DNA from: VXNE01 sp964518405
GTDB lineage: Bacteria > Pseudomonadota > Gammaproteobacteria > Pseudomonadales > Azotimanducaceae
NCBI GenBank assembly: GCA_964518405.1
Contig: CAZFGB010000073.1
Coordinates: 19,917 to 83,916 of the forward strand
Reading direction: 5' to 3'
DNA length: 64,000 nt
In this document: one piece after another, positions 23,701 through 32,354 of the stretch
Numbering within the stretch: the first letter of the stretch is position 1
Layout of the letters: each line of letters starts with the position of its first letter
Program-made: the position numbers and the translations under genes
The notes under the pieces: generated by a model
Told to the model about the DNA's origin: nothing
Database searches by the model: none
What the model saw: only the letters and a program-made list of their open reading frames with translations

Positions 23701-25326
23701 TCATGCGTTGTCTTCGAGGATCATCGACGCGCCCTTCTCGGCGATCATGATCGTCGGCGCATTGGTATTGCCGGAAACGAGCGTCGGCATGACCGACGCG
23801 TCCGCGACCCGCAACCCGGCGACGCCGCGTACGCGCAACCGCTCGTCCACGACAGCATCGGGATCGCTTCCCATCCTGCAGGTGCCGACGGGATGAAACA
23901 CCGTCGAACCGGTATGCCGACAGAATTCGAGGATCTCGTCATCCGACTGCGAGCGCTCGCCGGGATACATTTCGCGCTCGATATAACGGGCGAGAGAAGG
24001 CGCTTCAGCCATCCGGCGCGCGATGCGAATCCCTTCGACCAGGGCCGCGCGGTCGACATCCTCGGCGAGAAAGTTCGGCCTGATCGCCGGTGCCGCGCCG
24101 GGGTCGGCGCTTTGAATGTGAATCGAGCCCGTGCTTTCCGGACGCAACTGGCAGACCGCGCATGTCATGCCCGGATCCCGTTCCAGCGTCCCGCGCGGAC
24201 GGCTCGCGTCGTGGCTCGCGTGCGCGAAGTGAAACTGCACATCGGGCGTTTCGAGTTCGGTGCGCGTGCGCACGAAGCCGTGGGCGATGCCCGCCGTATA
24301 CGTCAGCGCGCCGCGGCGTCGGACCGCGTACTTCAGCGCCTCCATGAGCAGGCGCGCACCGCGCGTATCCTCGTTCAGCGTCCGGTTGGCCGCCCGCACA
24401 CGCCAGGCGACGGAGCTCATGTAGTGGTCCCGGTAGTTCTCGCCGACTCCCGGCATGTTGCGAACGACATCGATTCCGAACCCGCGCAGGAGTTCGACCG
24501 GGCCGATCCCCGACAGTTCCAGCAACTGCGGCGACTGCACCGCGCCCGCGGCCAGGATCACCTCCCTGCCGGCGGTCGCCTCCACCGTCCGGCCGCCGGT
24601 GCCATAGCGAACGCCCGTCGCCCGAACGCCGTTGCCCGTGTCCGATTCCGATCCCTCCGTCAGGACGCGCTGCGCAGGGGCGCGAGTCGCGATGGTGAGG
24701 TTCGAACGCGCCCGCACCGGATCGAGGAAGGCGCGCGCGGTGCTCATCCGCCTGCCGTTGCGCTGGGTCACCTGGTAGATGCCGAACCCTTCCTGCGAGG
24801 CGCCGTTGTAATCCGGATTCTTCGCATAGCCGATCTCGCTACCCGCTTCCACGAACGCGTCGAGTATCGGGTGGCTCTCGATCATGTCGGCGACGTTCAG
24901 TTCGCCCGCCTCGCCCCGAAACGCGTCTCCGCCGCGTTCGAAACTCTCAGAACGCTTGAAGAACGGCAGGACCTCCTCGAAGGACCAGCCCCTGTTGCCG
25001 AGCTGGGCCCAGGTATCGTAGTCGCGGGCCTGACCGCGCACGTAGAGCATGCCGTTGATCGAACTGGAGCCGCCCAACACCTTGCCGCGCGGAATGGGGA
25101 TCTTCCGATCATGGGTGTTCGACTCCGGCTCGGTTTCGAAACACCAGTTGACGCTCGGCCGATCGATCATGTGCCAGAAGCCGCCGGGGATATGGATGAG
25201 CGGACTCCAGTCGCGGCCGCCGGCTTCGAGCAGCAACACCGAATTTCGGGGATCGCGGCTTAGCCGATTCGCGAGCACGCAACCTGCGGAGCCCGCGCCC
25301 ACCACGATGTAGTCATACTCCGGCAT
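23701..25326 (-). CDS. GMC-family FAD oxidoreductase (choline/alcohol dehydrogenase type)
   Basis: 541 residues from ATG 25326 (MPEYDYIVVGAGSAGCVLAN). The dinucleotide-binding motif GAGSAG is at the N-terminus, followed by the family motifs GKVLGGSSSINGMLYVRGQA and AAGAVQSPQLLELSGIGP. At the C-terminus are HPVGTCRMGSD and a conserved Asn in VSGNTNAPTIMIAEKGA. Such enzymes oxidise primary alcohols, choline, alkanols or PEG to aldehydes with FAD. Together with the acyl-CoA dehydrogenase it suggests alcohol or long-chain compound catabolism. The substrate cannot be told from sequence. Confidence 0.93.
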   Translation of the reverse strand: MPEYDYIVVGAGSAGCVLANRLSRDPRNSVLLLEAGGRDWSPLIHIPGGFWHMIDRPSVNWCFETEPESNTHDRKIPIPRGKVLGGSSSINGMLYVRGQARDYDTWAQLGNRGWSFEEVLPFFKRSESFERGGDAFRGEAGELNVADMIESHPILDAFVEAGSEIGYAKNPDYNGASQEGFGIYQVTQRNGRRMSTARAFLDPVRARSNLTIATRAPAQRVLTEGSESDTGNGVRATGVRYGTGGRTVEATAGREVILAAGAVQSPQLLELSGIGPVELLRGFGIDVVRNMPGVGENYRDHYMSSVAWRVRAANRTLNEDTRGARLLMEALKYAVRRRGALTYTAGIAHGFVRTRTELETPDVQFHFAHASHDASRPRGTLERDPGMTCAVCQLRPESTGSIHIQSADPGAAPAIRPNFLAEDVDRAALVEGIRIARRMAEAPSLARYIEREMYPGERSQSDDEILEFCRHTGSTVFHPVGTCRMGSDPDAVVDERLRVRGVAGLRVADASVMPTLVSGNTNAPTIMIAEKGASMILEDNA

Positions 25327-25484
25327 TCCATTCTCCGCGCGTGGCCTGACGGCGACACAATAGTAGGCAATCGGACCCGGTGGAATCCATGTATTTGCCG
25401 CGTCTCCGGCCGCCCGCAAACACGAACGCGGACAAGACGGGCGAATTGCCGCAAATCATTCCTGATCAGCATCAAATACCGATT

Positions 25485-25503
25485 GCAAATGAGAATTATT
25501 CCC
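25485..25503 (+). promoter_or_regulatory. Fur box upstream of feoAB
   Basis: GCAAATGAGAATTATTCCC resembles the 19-bp Fur consensus; the core AATGAGAATTATT matches AATGATAATCATT at 11 of 13 positions. It ends 15 bases before the feoA start codon, a position that would block transcription or initiation when Fe-Fur is bound. Confidence 0.75.
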
Positions 25504-25518
25504 GCCTAAAATCCGCGC

Positions 25519-25749
25519 ATGGCTCTCACGCTTCCAGACCTTGCCGTCGGTGACCGCGCCCGCGTCGTCGCGTATGACCGAATCGACCATGTCGCGCAGC
25601 GCCTGATCAGTCTCGGACTGACGCCGGGGACAGCGTTCACCCTGAAGCGATTCGCTCCTTTCGGCGACCCGGTCGAAATTCATTTTCGCGGCTTTCGTCT
25701 GGCGCTGCGTCCCCGGGAAGCGTCATGCCTGGAACTCGAACGCGCCTGA
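25519..25749 (+). CDS. feoA: Ferrous iron transport protein A
   Basis: 76 residues, an SH3-like cytosolic protein that assists FeoB. The family pattern is clear: LAVGDRARVVAY, QRLISLGLTPGTAFTLKRFA, PFGDPVEIHFRGFRLALRPR, EASCLELE. The ATG is at 25519. The feoB start lies 25 bases inside its 3' end, so the two are co-translated. A Fur box immediately upstream indicates repression by iron. No feoC gene follows feoB. Confidence 0.93.
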   Translation: MALTLPDLAVGDRARVVAYDRIDHVAQRLISLGLTPGTAFTLKRFAPFGDPVEIHFRGFRLALRPREASCLELERA

Positions 25750-27872
25750 CCCGCCCCGCCGTCGTCGCCATCGTCGGCAACCCCAACTGCGGCAAGACGA
25801 CGGTATTCAACCGCTTGACCGGCGGCCGACAACGCGTCGGCAACTGGCCCGGCGTGACCGTCGAACACAAGACCGGTCGCTACGCCCACGGCGGCCAACA
25901 AACGCAAGTGGTGGACTTGCCCGGCACTTACAGCCTCGGCGGCGGCACCGACGCCGTCGACGAGCGGATCGCGCGGGACTACCTGAAGCACGGCGGTCCG
26001 GATGTCGTGGTCAATGTCATCGACGCTTCGTCGGTTTCGCGCGGCCTGTACCTGACGACGCAACTGAAGGAGTTGGGCGCACCGGTGGTCGTCGCGCTCA
26101 ACATGACCGATGTCGCCGCGCAACACGGCATCAGCGTCGACGAAGCGGCCCTGGCCCACAGGCTCGGCTGCGCGGTCGTGCCGCTGGTTGCTTCCCGAGG
26201 AAAAGGCATCACCGCCCTGAGGGATGCGATCATCGATGCCGTCCGGGAAGAGCCCGCACCCGAACCCACCGGGCAAGCCGACAGCGCGGCGCCCGCGCAT
26301 GCCGGCGACCTGGCCCGCTATCGGGATATCGATGCGCTGGTGGAAGGCGTCGTCCGGGTCGCCTCCGTGCGCCGCACGCTCACCGATATGGTCGACGCCG
26401 TGGTCCTGAATCGTTTCCTCGCCTTTCCGATCTTCCTCGGCGTCATCTACCTGATGTTCATGTTCACCATCAACGTCGGGTCCGCCTTCATCGACTTCTT
26501 CGATATCGCCGGCGCCGCCATCTTCGTCGAAGGCCCGCGGGCGATCTGTACATCGCTGGGGTTCCCGGAGTGGCTTTCCGCCTTTCTCGCAGACGGCGTC
26601 GGCGGCGGGATACAACTCGTCGGGACGTTCATTCCGGTGATCGGCTGCATGTTTCTCGCCCTGGCGGTGATTGAAGCCTCGGGCTACATGGCGCGCATCG
26701 CCTTTGTGCTGGATGGCCTGATGCAGCGCGTCGGTTTGCCCGGCAAGTCCTTCGTGCCGCTGATCGTCGGTTTCGGCTGCAATGTCCCGGCCGTGATGGC
26801 CACGCGCAGCCTCGAGCGCGAACCGGACCGCATTCTCACCACCATCATGGCGCCCTACATGTCTTGCGGCGCCCGGCTCACGGTGTATGCCCTGTTCGCC
26901 GCGGCCTTCTTTCCGAACAACGGGCAGAACGTCGTCTTCGGCCTGTACCTGATCGGCATCGGCATCGCCATACTGTCCGCGCTGGCCGTGCGCAAGCACC
27001 TCCTGCAGCACGAGGTCTCGCACCTGGCGATCGAACTGCCGTCTTATCACGTCCCGACGATACGGGGCGTGCTGATACACACGTGGCAGAGACTGAAGGG
27101 TTTCGTGCTCCGGGCCGGGAAGGCCATCGTCGCCGTGGTGATCATCCTGAACATCGTCAGCTCGATCGGCACGGACGGCTCATTCGGCCATCGGGACAAG
27201 GACACTTCGGCCCTGGCCGCCATCGGCAGGACGATCACGCCCGCCTTGCATCCCATGGGAATCGACGACGACAACTGGCCGGCGACCGTTGGCATCTTCG
27301 CCGGCATATTCGCCAAGGAGGTGGTGGTCGGCACCCTGGACGCGCTGTACGCCGTACAGCGGGATGACTCCGCCACGTTCGATTTCGGCGACGAACTCAA
27401 CGCCGCGTGGCGCAGCGTCGGCGACAACCTCGCCGGTCTCGGCGCCAGCCTCGCGGACCCGCTCGGCATCGGCGTCGGCAACATCGCCGATACGGAGGCC
27501 GCAGCGTCCGAGCAAGCGGTGGAAATCAACACGATCCAGGCCATGCGCGGACTGTTCCACGGCGAGCTGGGCGCGTTCAGCTATCTCCTTTTCATCCTGC
27601 TCTACATGCCGTGCGTGGCCACCATCGGGGTCATCTACAAGGAAATCGGCGCCAGCTGGGCAGTGTTCAGCACCGCGTGGTCCCTCGCCGTCGCCTACGC
27701 CGCCGCGGTACTCTGCTACCAGATCGGAAGCTTCGGGGCGCATCCCGTTTCGTCCGCGATCTGGATACTCGGCATAACGGCCTTTGCGACTGCGGCCTTC
27801 TGCGGCCTCATCGCATTCGGCCGGCGATTCTGTCGCCGACAGGACCTCATTCCCGTCACGCACATCGGCTAA
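25725..27872 (+). CDS. feoB: Ferrous iron permease FeoB
   Basis: 715 residues. The N-terminal G domain has GNPNCGKT (18-25), the switch region QRVGNWPGVTVEHKTG, VVDLPGTYSL and NMTD. The membrane part has two Gate domains with the signature cysteine motif GFGCNVPAVMATRSLE and ETSG-like segment VIEASGYMARIAFVLDGLMQ, plus about 8-10 helices. It takes up Fe2+ across the inner membrane, driven or gated by GTP hydrolysis. A truncated regulatory spacer is present between G domain and membrane. The unusual length after ASLADPLGIGVGNI reflects a C-terminal loop before the final helices. Regulated with feoA by Fur. Confidence 0.95.
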   Translation: MPGTRTRLTRPAVVAIVGNPNCGKTTVFNRLTGGRQRVGNWPGVTVEHKTGRYAHGGQQTQVVDLPGTYSLGGGTDAVDERIARDYLKHGGPDVVVNVIDASSVSRGLYLTTQLKELGAPVVVALNMTDVAAQHGISVDEAALAHRLGCAVVPLVASRGKGITALRDAIIDAVREEPAPEPTGQADSAAPAHAGDLARYRDIDALVEGVVRVASVRRTLTDMVDAVVLNRFLAFPIFLGVIYLMFMFTINVGSAFIDFFDIAGAAIFVEGPRAICTSLGFPEWLSAFLADGVGGGIQLVGTFIPVIGCMFLALAVIEASGYMARIAFVLDGLMQRVGLPGKSFVPLIVGFGCNVPAVMATRSLEREPDRILTTIMAPYMSCGARLTVYALFAAAFFPNNGQNVVFGLYLIGIGIAILSALAVRKHLLQHEVSHLAIELPSYHVPTIRGVLIHTWQRLKGFVLRAGKAIVAVVIILNIVSSIGTDGSFGHRDKDTSALAAIGRTITPALHPMGIDDDNWPATVGIFAGIFAKEVVVGTLDALYAVQRDDSATFDFGDELNAAWRSVGDNLAGLGASLADPLGIGVGNIADTEAAASEQAVEINTIQAMRGLFHGELGAFSYLLFILLYMPCVATIGVIYKEIGASWAVFSTAWSLAVAYAAAVLCYQIGSFGAHPVSSAIWILGITAFATAAFCGLIAFGRRFCRRQDLIPVTHIG

Positions 27873-28092
27873 CGATACTCGCAGCGGGTTCGCTGCGCTG
27901 ACGCGCAGGAACCCGCGATTACGCGGCCTTTCGGCGTCGGCATAGAGGCGGTCGCGCCGGGCGCGAGGCCTTGCTGGTGCGATGGCTCGGGGGTCGCCGT
28001 ACAATCTTGCCTGATCACAGGCTCAAGACCGTGATCGCGCGTACGGAGGATTCCGTTTGACTGCAGAGATGCATGCATCAGGTGAAGCCGCC

Positions 28093-28344
28093 ATGAAGAC
28101 CATCACCGTCCGGAACGTTCCCCCCGACATTGCCGCCGCGCTGGAAGCGGAACGACGGCTTCGAGGAACCTCGCTCAACCGAACGGTCCTGGCACTGATG
28201 CGCGAGGCGCTCGGACTCTCGAATCCCAGACGCCGCAGCAACGGACTTCGACAATTGGCGGGAACCTGGACCGAAGACGAATTCAGACAGTTCGAAGAGG
28301 CCGTCGCGCCTTTCCGGGCGATCGACGAAGAGATGTGGAAATGA
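28093..28344 (+). CDS. FitA/Arc-type ribbon-helix-helix antitoxin, orphan
   Basis: 83 residues from ATG 28093 (MKTITVRNVPPDIAAALEAE); in-frame codons upstream from 28057 are unlikely to be used. The N-terminal strand ITVRNVP and two helices (LEAERRLRGTSLNRTVLALM) are the RHH DNA-binding fold of FitA/VapB-like antitoxins. The C-terminal region (AGTWTEDEFRQFEEAVAPFR, then AIDEEMWK) is the usual toxin-wrapping tail. No PIN or other toxin gene follows: the next 60 bases hold only a hairpin and then glnE on the other strand. It is either an orphan antitoxin or a survivor after toxin loss. Confidence 0.8.
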   Translation: MKTITVRNVPPDIAAALEAERRLRGTSLNRTVLALMREALGLSNPRRRSNGLRQLAGTWTEDEFRQFEEAVAPFRAIDEEMWK

Positions 28345-28385
28345 CCCAATAGGAGATAGCGCGGATCGGCACCCTCGTTCTTTGA

Positions 28386-28401
28386 CTTTCGAGTCCGAAA
28401 G
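28386..28401. terminator. Short hairpin between the orphan antitoxin and glnE
   Basis: CTTTCG-AGTC-CGAAAG is a perfect 6-bp stem with a 4-base loop in the gap between convergent genes. No T-tract follows, so a terminator role is only positional. Confidence 0.35.
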
Positions 28402-28404
28402 CCG

Positions 28405-31137
28405 TCAGCGCCCCGATGGTTCCAGCCTGCGCGGTTCGTCAAACAGCCGTTCCCACATGTCGCATACCGATTGCCGGTAGGCGGTGAGCCGCGCATTGGC
28501 TTCGGCGGACCCCGGGAGGTCCAGCGTCTGATGGTGCACTTCCCCGCGCAGGGCGAGGTACGCGAGCACCAGTCTCTCGGCGTCCTCTTCTCGCAACACG
28601 CCGGATTTGCCGGCTTCCTCCAAAATTCTGACGTTGTCCGACCAGATGGCGAGGTTCGGATGCTCGCGCGCGCGAGCCAGAACCAGGTATTGAACGATGA
28701 ACTCCAGGTCGACGATGCCCCCCACGCCCCGTTTCAGGTCGAGTTCGTCGCCGTGTTGCGAGTCGATGCGTCTGCGCATGTTCTTCACTTCCTCGCGCAA
28801 GGACTCGGCGGACCGAGGCCGGCACAGGAATTCCCGCCGGGTTTGCTCGAAGGCCTGCATGAGCGCCGGGTCCCCCGCCACCGCTCGTGCCCGGATCAGC
28901 GCCTGGTGCTCCCAGACCCATGCCCGGTTGGCCTGGTATTCGCGAAACGCCGACAGGCTCGACACCATGAGACCGGCGCTGCCGGAAGGTCTGAGGCGCA
29001 TGTCGATCTCGTACAGCGGACCGGTATAGGTCCGCACCGTGAGCAGGTGCATCAGCCTTCTCACCATGCGGTGCAGGAACTGGGAAGCCGTCCTCGGCAG
29101 GTCGTGCAGGAACACCAGGTCGAGGTCCGAATCGAGGCCGAGTTCCTGTCCTCCGAGTTTGCCGTAGCCCACCGCGATGAACGGCCTCGAACCAGTCCGG
29201 TCGTTCGCGAACTGATCCCAGGCGAGTCGAATGGCGTGCTCCAGCACAGCCTCCGCGAGCCAACTCAGGTAGTCGCTGACATGCATGATGGGCAGCAGGC
29301 CCCTCGCCTCCGCCACCGCCACGCGAAAGACGCGCTGTTCCTTGAATTCGCGCAACGCGTCGACCAGAGCTTCCTCGTCGGCTGCGGCCGCGAGAACCTC
29401 ACCGAGTTCTTCCACAAGGGCGTCCCGGCCCGACAAGAGGTCCCACGCATGCTTGTCCAGCATCACCTCCATGAACACCGGATGCGCGGCGATCTGGTCC
29501 GCGACCCAGCGACTCTGGCCCGCCAATCGCACGAATATTTCCAGCGCCTCGGGGTTCTCGCGCAATAGTGCGAGGTAAGTCGAACGTCGCAACAGGGTCT
29601 TGAAGATCGGTACGAGCCGTTCGACAGCGCGCGCCGGGCTGGGCTGCCGGCTGGCAATCTGCAGGACCTCCGGCATGAGCGCATCAAGCCGGTCCCGGCC
29701 ATCCCCGCTGACCGACGACCGGTCACGCGCCAGGGAGAGGTCGCGCAACAGCGCGGCGACTCTGGTCGGCGCGTCGAATCCCGCCTCGGCCAACTGGGCG
29801 CGGTCATCGCGGTCCGTCCACAATCCGCCCTCCACTCGGGGGGTTCCCGCCCCGATAACGCGATCGAATATGCGCTCCACGTTATCTCGATGACGGGCGA
29901 GGGCCGAGAGGAACGTCGTATAGGAATCGAAACCCATGGCGAACGCCAACCGCATCCGGCTGCTATCGCTCACCGGCAGACGCTGCGTCTGCCGGTCCGC
30001 CTCCGCCTGAATGCAATGCTCGGTATTGCGGAGAAACCGGTAGGCGTCGCGCAGCTCGGCCACGGTGCCGGCATCGAACTTCTCCCCCTGCTCAAGCTCC
30101 CGAAGGGCGCCGAGGAAGCTGCGCTTCTGCATGTTGCTGAACCGACCGCCGAGAACGAGCTGCTGCACCTGCACCGCGAATTCCGCATAGCGGATACCGC
30201 CGGGGCCGAGTTTCACGTCCTCCGGCCGATGCCGTTCCGCGGCGAGCCGCGCCTTCATCTCGCGCATCGCCTCGAGCGAGCCGAAATCGAGATAGCGCCG
30301 GTACACGAAGGGGCGCAGCGAATCCAGCAACTCCTCGCCCCGCTTCCTGTCGCCCGCGCACGGCCTCGCCTTGATGAGGGCGTAGCGCTCCCAACTGCGT
30401 CCCTGCGATTCAAAATAGTCGCGCAGGGCGTTGAAATGCATGACCAGCGGGCCGCTGGCGCCATAAGGCCGCAGACGCATGTCCACGCGAAACACGAAGC
30501 CGTCGACGGTGACCGGATTCAACAGGTCGATGATCCCCTGTCCGACCCTGATGAAGTATTGCTGATTGCGCATGCCCGAGGACGTTCGCCCGTCTTCCGG
30601 ATAGGCGAAGATCAGGTCTACGTCGGATGACAGGTTGAGTTCCCGCCCGCCCAGCTTGCCCAAGGCAAATACCGTGAGATGCTGCACCTCGCCGGACGGC
30701 GACCGCGGTTCTCCGACCCGTTCCGTCTCGCGCCGCTCCGCCGCCTCGAGTGCTGCGGCGATGAAACCGTCGGCCATGTCGGACAGCGACCGTACCGTCT
30801 CTTCCAGCGGCGCGGTCCCGGCGAGGTGGCGCCAGACGATCCAGAGTTGACACCGGTTGCGCAACCGGCGCAGTTCCCGCTTGAGTTCGTCCGCGGCGGG
30901 CGAGCCGGAGGTCGCCGCCGCCAATTCATCATGGAACCAGGATTCGTCGAACGGCGCGTCGAATCGCTTGGCCCGCAGGGATTGCAGGAACCAGTCCGGC
31001 TGCCGGGACGCCACCCGCTGGGCGAAGTCGCTGAGCGCCATGACGCGGCGCGCCGTCGCCGGGAGTTCGAGTCCCTCCCGCTCCGCGAACCGATCCGCCA
31101 GCTCGGTCAGACCCGTCGGCAATCGGCTGGAATCCAT
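28405..31137 (-). CDS. glnE: Bifunctional glutamine synthetase adenylyltransferase/adenylyl-removing enzyme
   Basis: 910 residues from ATG 31137, near the E. coli length (946). Two nucleotidyltransferase halves are seen. The N-terminal deadenylase half has VFALGKLGGRELNLSSDVDL then IFAYPEDG; the C-terminal adenylylase half has AVGYGKLGGQELGLDSDLDL then VFLHD. Each carries the G-x(11)-D-x-D catalytic motif. LKLGPGGIRYAEFAVQ and LKRGVGGIVDLEFIVQ are the matching family blocks. It controls glutamine synthetase activity in response to PII protein and glutamine. It is monocistronic here. Confidence 0.96.
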   Translation of the reverse strand: MDSSRLPTGLTELADRFAEREGLELPATARRVMALSDFAQRVASRQPDWFLQSLRAKRFDAPFDESWFHDELAAATSGSPAADELKRELRRLRNRCQLWIVWRHLAGTAPLEETVRSLSDMADGFIAAALEAAERRETERVGEPRSPSGEVQHLTVFALGKLGGRELNLSSDVDLIFAYPEDGRTSSGMRNQQYFIRVGQGIIDLLNPVTVDGFVFRVDMRLRPYGASGPLVMHFNALRDYFESQGRSWERYALIKARPCAGDRKRGEELLDSLRPFVYRRYLDFGSLEAMREMKARLAAERHRPEDVKLGPGGIRYAEFAVQVQQLVLGGRFSNMQKRSFLGALRELEQGEKFDAGTVAELRDAYRFLRNTEHCIQAEADRQTQRLPVSDSSRMRLAFAMGFDSYTTFLSALARHRDNVERIFDRVIGAGTPRVEGGLWTDRDDRAQLAEAGFDAPTRVAALLRDLSLARDRSSVSGDGRDRLDALMPEVLQIASRQPSPARAVERLVPIFKTLLRRSTYLALLRENPEALEIFVRLAGQSRWVADQIAAHPVFMEVMLDKHAWDLLSGRDALVEELGEVLAAAADEEALVDALREFKEQRVFRVAVAEARGLLPIMHVSDYLSWLAEAVLEHAIRLAWDQFANDRTGSRPFIAVGYGKLGGQELGLDSDLDLVFLHDLPRTASQFLHRMVRRLMHLLTVRTYTGPLYEIDMRLRPSGSAGLMVSSLSAFREYQANRAWVWEHQALIRARAVAGDPALMQAFEQTRREFLCRPRSAESLREEVKNMRRRIDSQHGDELDLKRGVGGIVDLEFIVQYLVLARAREHPNLAIWSDNVRILEEAGKSGVLREEDAERLVLAYLALRGEVHHQTLDLPGSAEANARLTAYRQSVCDMWERLFDEPRRLEPSGR

Positions 31138-31247
31138 CAACCCGCCACCTTAGTACTTCCACATCAAGGGAAGTGCGCGGCTCTCAACCGCGCAGCGACG
31201 AGGATTCTAAAGTGCTCGGCCGGTACTGCCTACGGTTGCGACGCAGA

Positions 31248-31718
31248 CTATGAGATGGCCGATTGGATGTAATTCCGGATTCCGGTCTTGCCGATAAGTT
31301 CCAGTTGCGTTTCCAGCCAGTCCACATGCTCTTCCTCGGATTCGAGGATGGACTCGAAGAGTTCACGGCTGATGTAGTCGGATACGGACTCCGAAAAGGC
31401 GATGGCTTCGCGCAGCGTCGGCATGGCCTGCATCTCCAACGCCAGATCGCATTTCAGAATTTCCTCCACATCCGTGCCGACGAGGAGCTTCCCCAGGTCC
31501 TGAAGGTTCGGCAGCCCTTCGAGAAACAGAATCCGCTCCATCAGGCTGTCGGCATGATGCATCTCGTCGATGGATGCCTTTTTTTCCGTCTCGCCGAGCT
31601 CTCTCATTCCCCAGTCGGAAAGCATCTTCGCGTGCAGGAAATACTGGTTGATCGCTGTCAACTCGTTTTTCAGGACGCCGTTCAGGTGCCCGATGATGTC
31701 CGAATGCTGCGGTTTCAT
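31248..31718 (-). CDS. bfr: Bacterioferritin
   Basis: 156 residues from ATG 31718 (MKPQHSDIIGHLNGVLKNEL); the open frame extends upstream to 31775 but the family starts here. The four-helix ferritin has its di-iron ligands in LNGVLKNELTAINQYFLHAK (Glu18), the ASIDEMHHADSLMERILFLE block (Glu51, His54) and SILESEEEHVDWLE (Glu127, His130). The haem-ligand Met is expected in the DSLMERI block. It stores iron as ferric mineral. It is divergent from bfd, with two Fur-box-like sites between, so both genes are probably under iron control. Confidence 0.94.
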   Translation of the reverse strand: MKPQHSDIIGHLNGVLKNELTAINQYFLHAKMLSDWGMRELGETEKKASIDEMHHADSLMERILFLEGLPNLQDLGKLLVGTDVEEILKCDLALEMQAMPTLREAIAFSESVSDYISRELFESILESEEEHVDWLETQLELIGKTGIRNYIQSAIS

Positions 31719-31797
31719 GGCTTGCTCGACCTGTCGCTTGCAACTCGCTGCACTATCGCTTGATTCCTGGACCATGTCAAACTTAACTTTTTGAAAT

Positions 31798-31817
31798 ATA
31801 AATGAAAATAATTATCA
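31798..31817. promoter_or_regulatory. Fur box in the bfr-bfd divergent region (site 1)
   Basis: The stretch AATGAAAATAATTATC (31801-31816) matches the Fur consensus AATGATAATCATTATC at 14 of 16 positions, the best match in the window. It lies 83 bases upstream of the bfr start codon and about 100 upstream of bfd. Confidence 0.75.
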
Positions 31818-31883
31818 GATTGATCTTCCAGAGACACAGGCCGGAGACAACGCTACAACATTTCAGGGAGGCTGTTGCTATTA

Positions 31884-31902
31884 CTAATCATTCTCATTTA
31901 GA
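31884..31902. promoter_or_regulatory. Fur box upstream of bfd (site 2)
   Basis: On the minus strand TAAATGAGAATGATTAG resembles the Fur consensus; the core AATGAGAATGATT (plus 31886-31898) matches 11 of 13. It ends about 12-15 bases before the bfd start codon, like the feoA site. Confidence 0.7.
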
Positions 31903-31913
31903 ATTCTCCCGCG

Positions 31914-32114
31914 ATGTACGTATGCGTATGCAAAGCCGTCGAAGACGGCGAGATCAGGGCCGCCGTCAAGGATGGCCACGCGAGCCTCGAGGCGCTCGCC
32001 GACAAACTCGGCGTCGGCACCGGTTGCGGTTGCTGCCGGGAATACGCCGAAGCCCTCATAGAGGGAGAAGGGGTCACCCCGTCCGGCGCAGCTGCGGCCC
32101 GCGAAGCGGTCTGA
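31914..32114 (+). CDS. bfd: Bacterioferritin-associated [2Fe-2S] ferredoxin
   Basis: 66 residues. The four-cysteine pattern is C-x-C near the start (MYVCVCKAVEDGEI) and a Cys pair after about 30 residues (GVGTGCGCCREYAEALI), the BFD-like [2Fe-2S] fold. It gives electrons to bacterioferritin to release stored iron as Fe2+. Position opposite bfr and Fur sites in front support the role. The final residues (EGEGVTPSGAAAAREAV) are a variable tail. Confidence 0.93.
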   Translation: MYVCVCKAVEDGEIRAAVKDGHASLEALADKLGVGTGCGCCREYAEALIEGEGVTPSGAAAAREAV

Positions 32115-32354
32115 GTCCGTCGCAACCCTCGCCGGGGCGTTCATGTCTCCGGTACCCGTCACGACCGTACATCCAGCGCGGTCAGCCGCGGTCAGCAACG
32201 ACACAGCAACGACAAACAGATGACGGCGGGCGCGGCCTGCGGTAGCCTCATGCCTTGGGGCCGAGCGATCGCCGAGGCGCGGTCCCGGAAAGCGGAACTT
32301 CTCCACACGACAATGCGCAAGCCATTGCCTTAACCTGTTTTCATGAGGGGATAG

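Noticed and set aside
32115..32354. Possible gene between bfd and the transketolase
   Set aside because: No frame with a start codon and plausible protein was found on either strand; only a GAGGGG ribosome site for the transketolase is clear.
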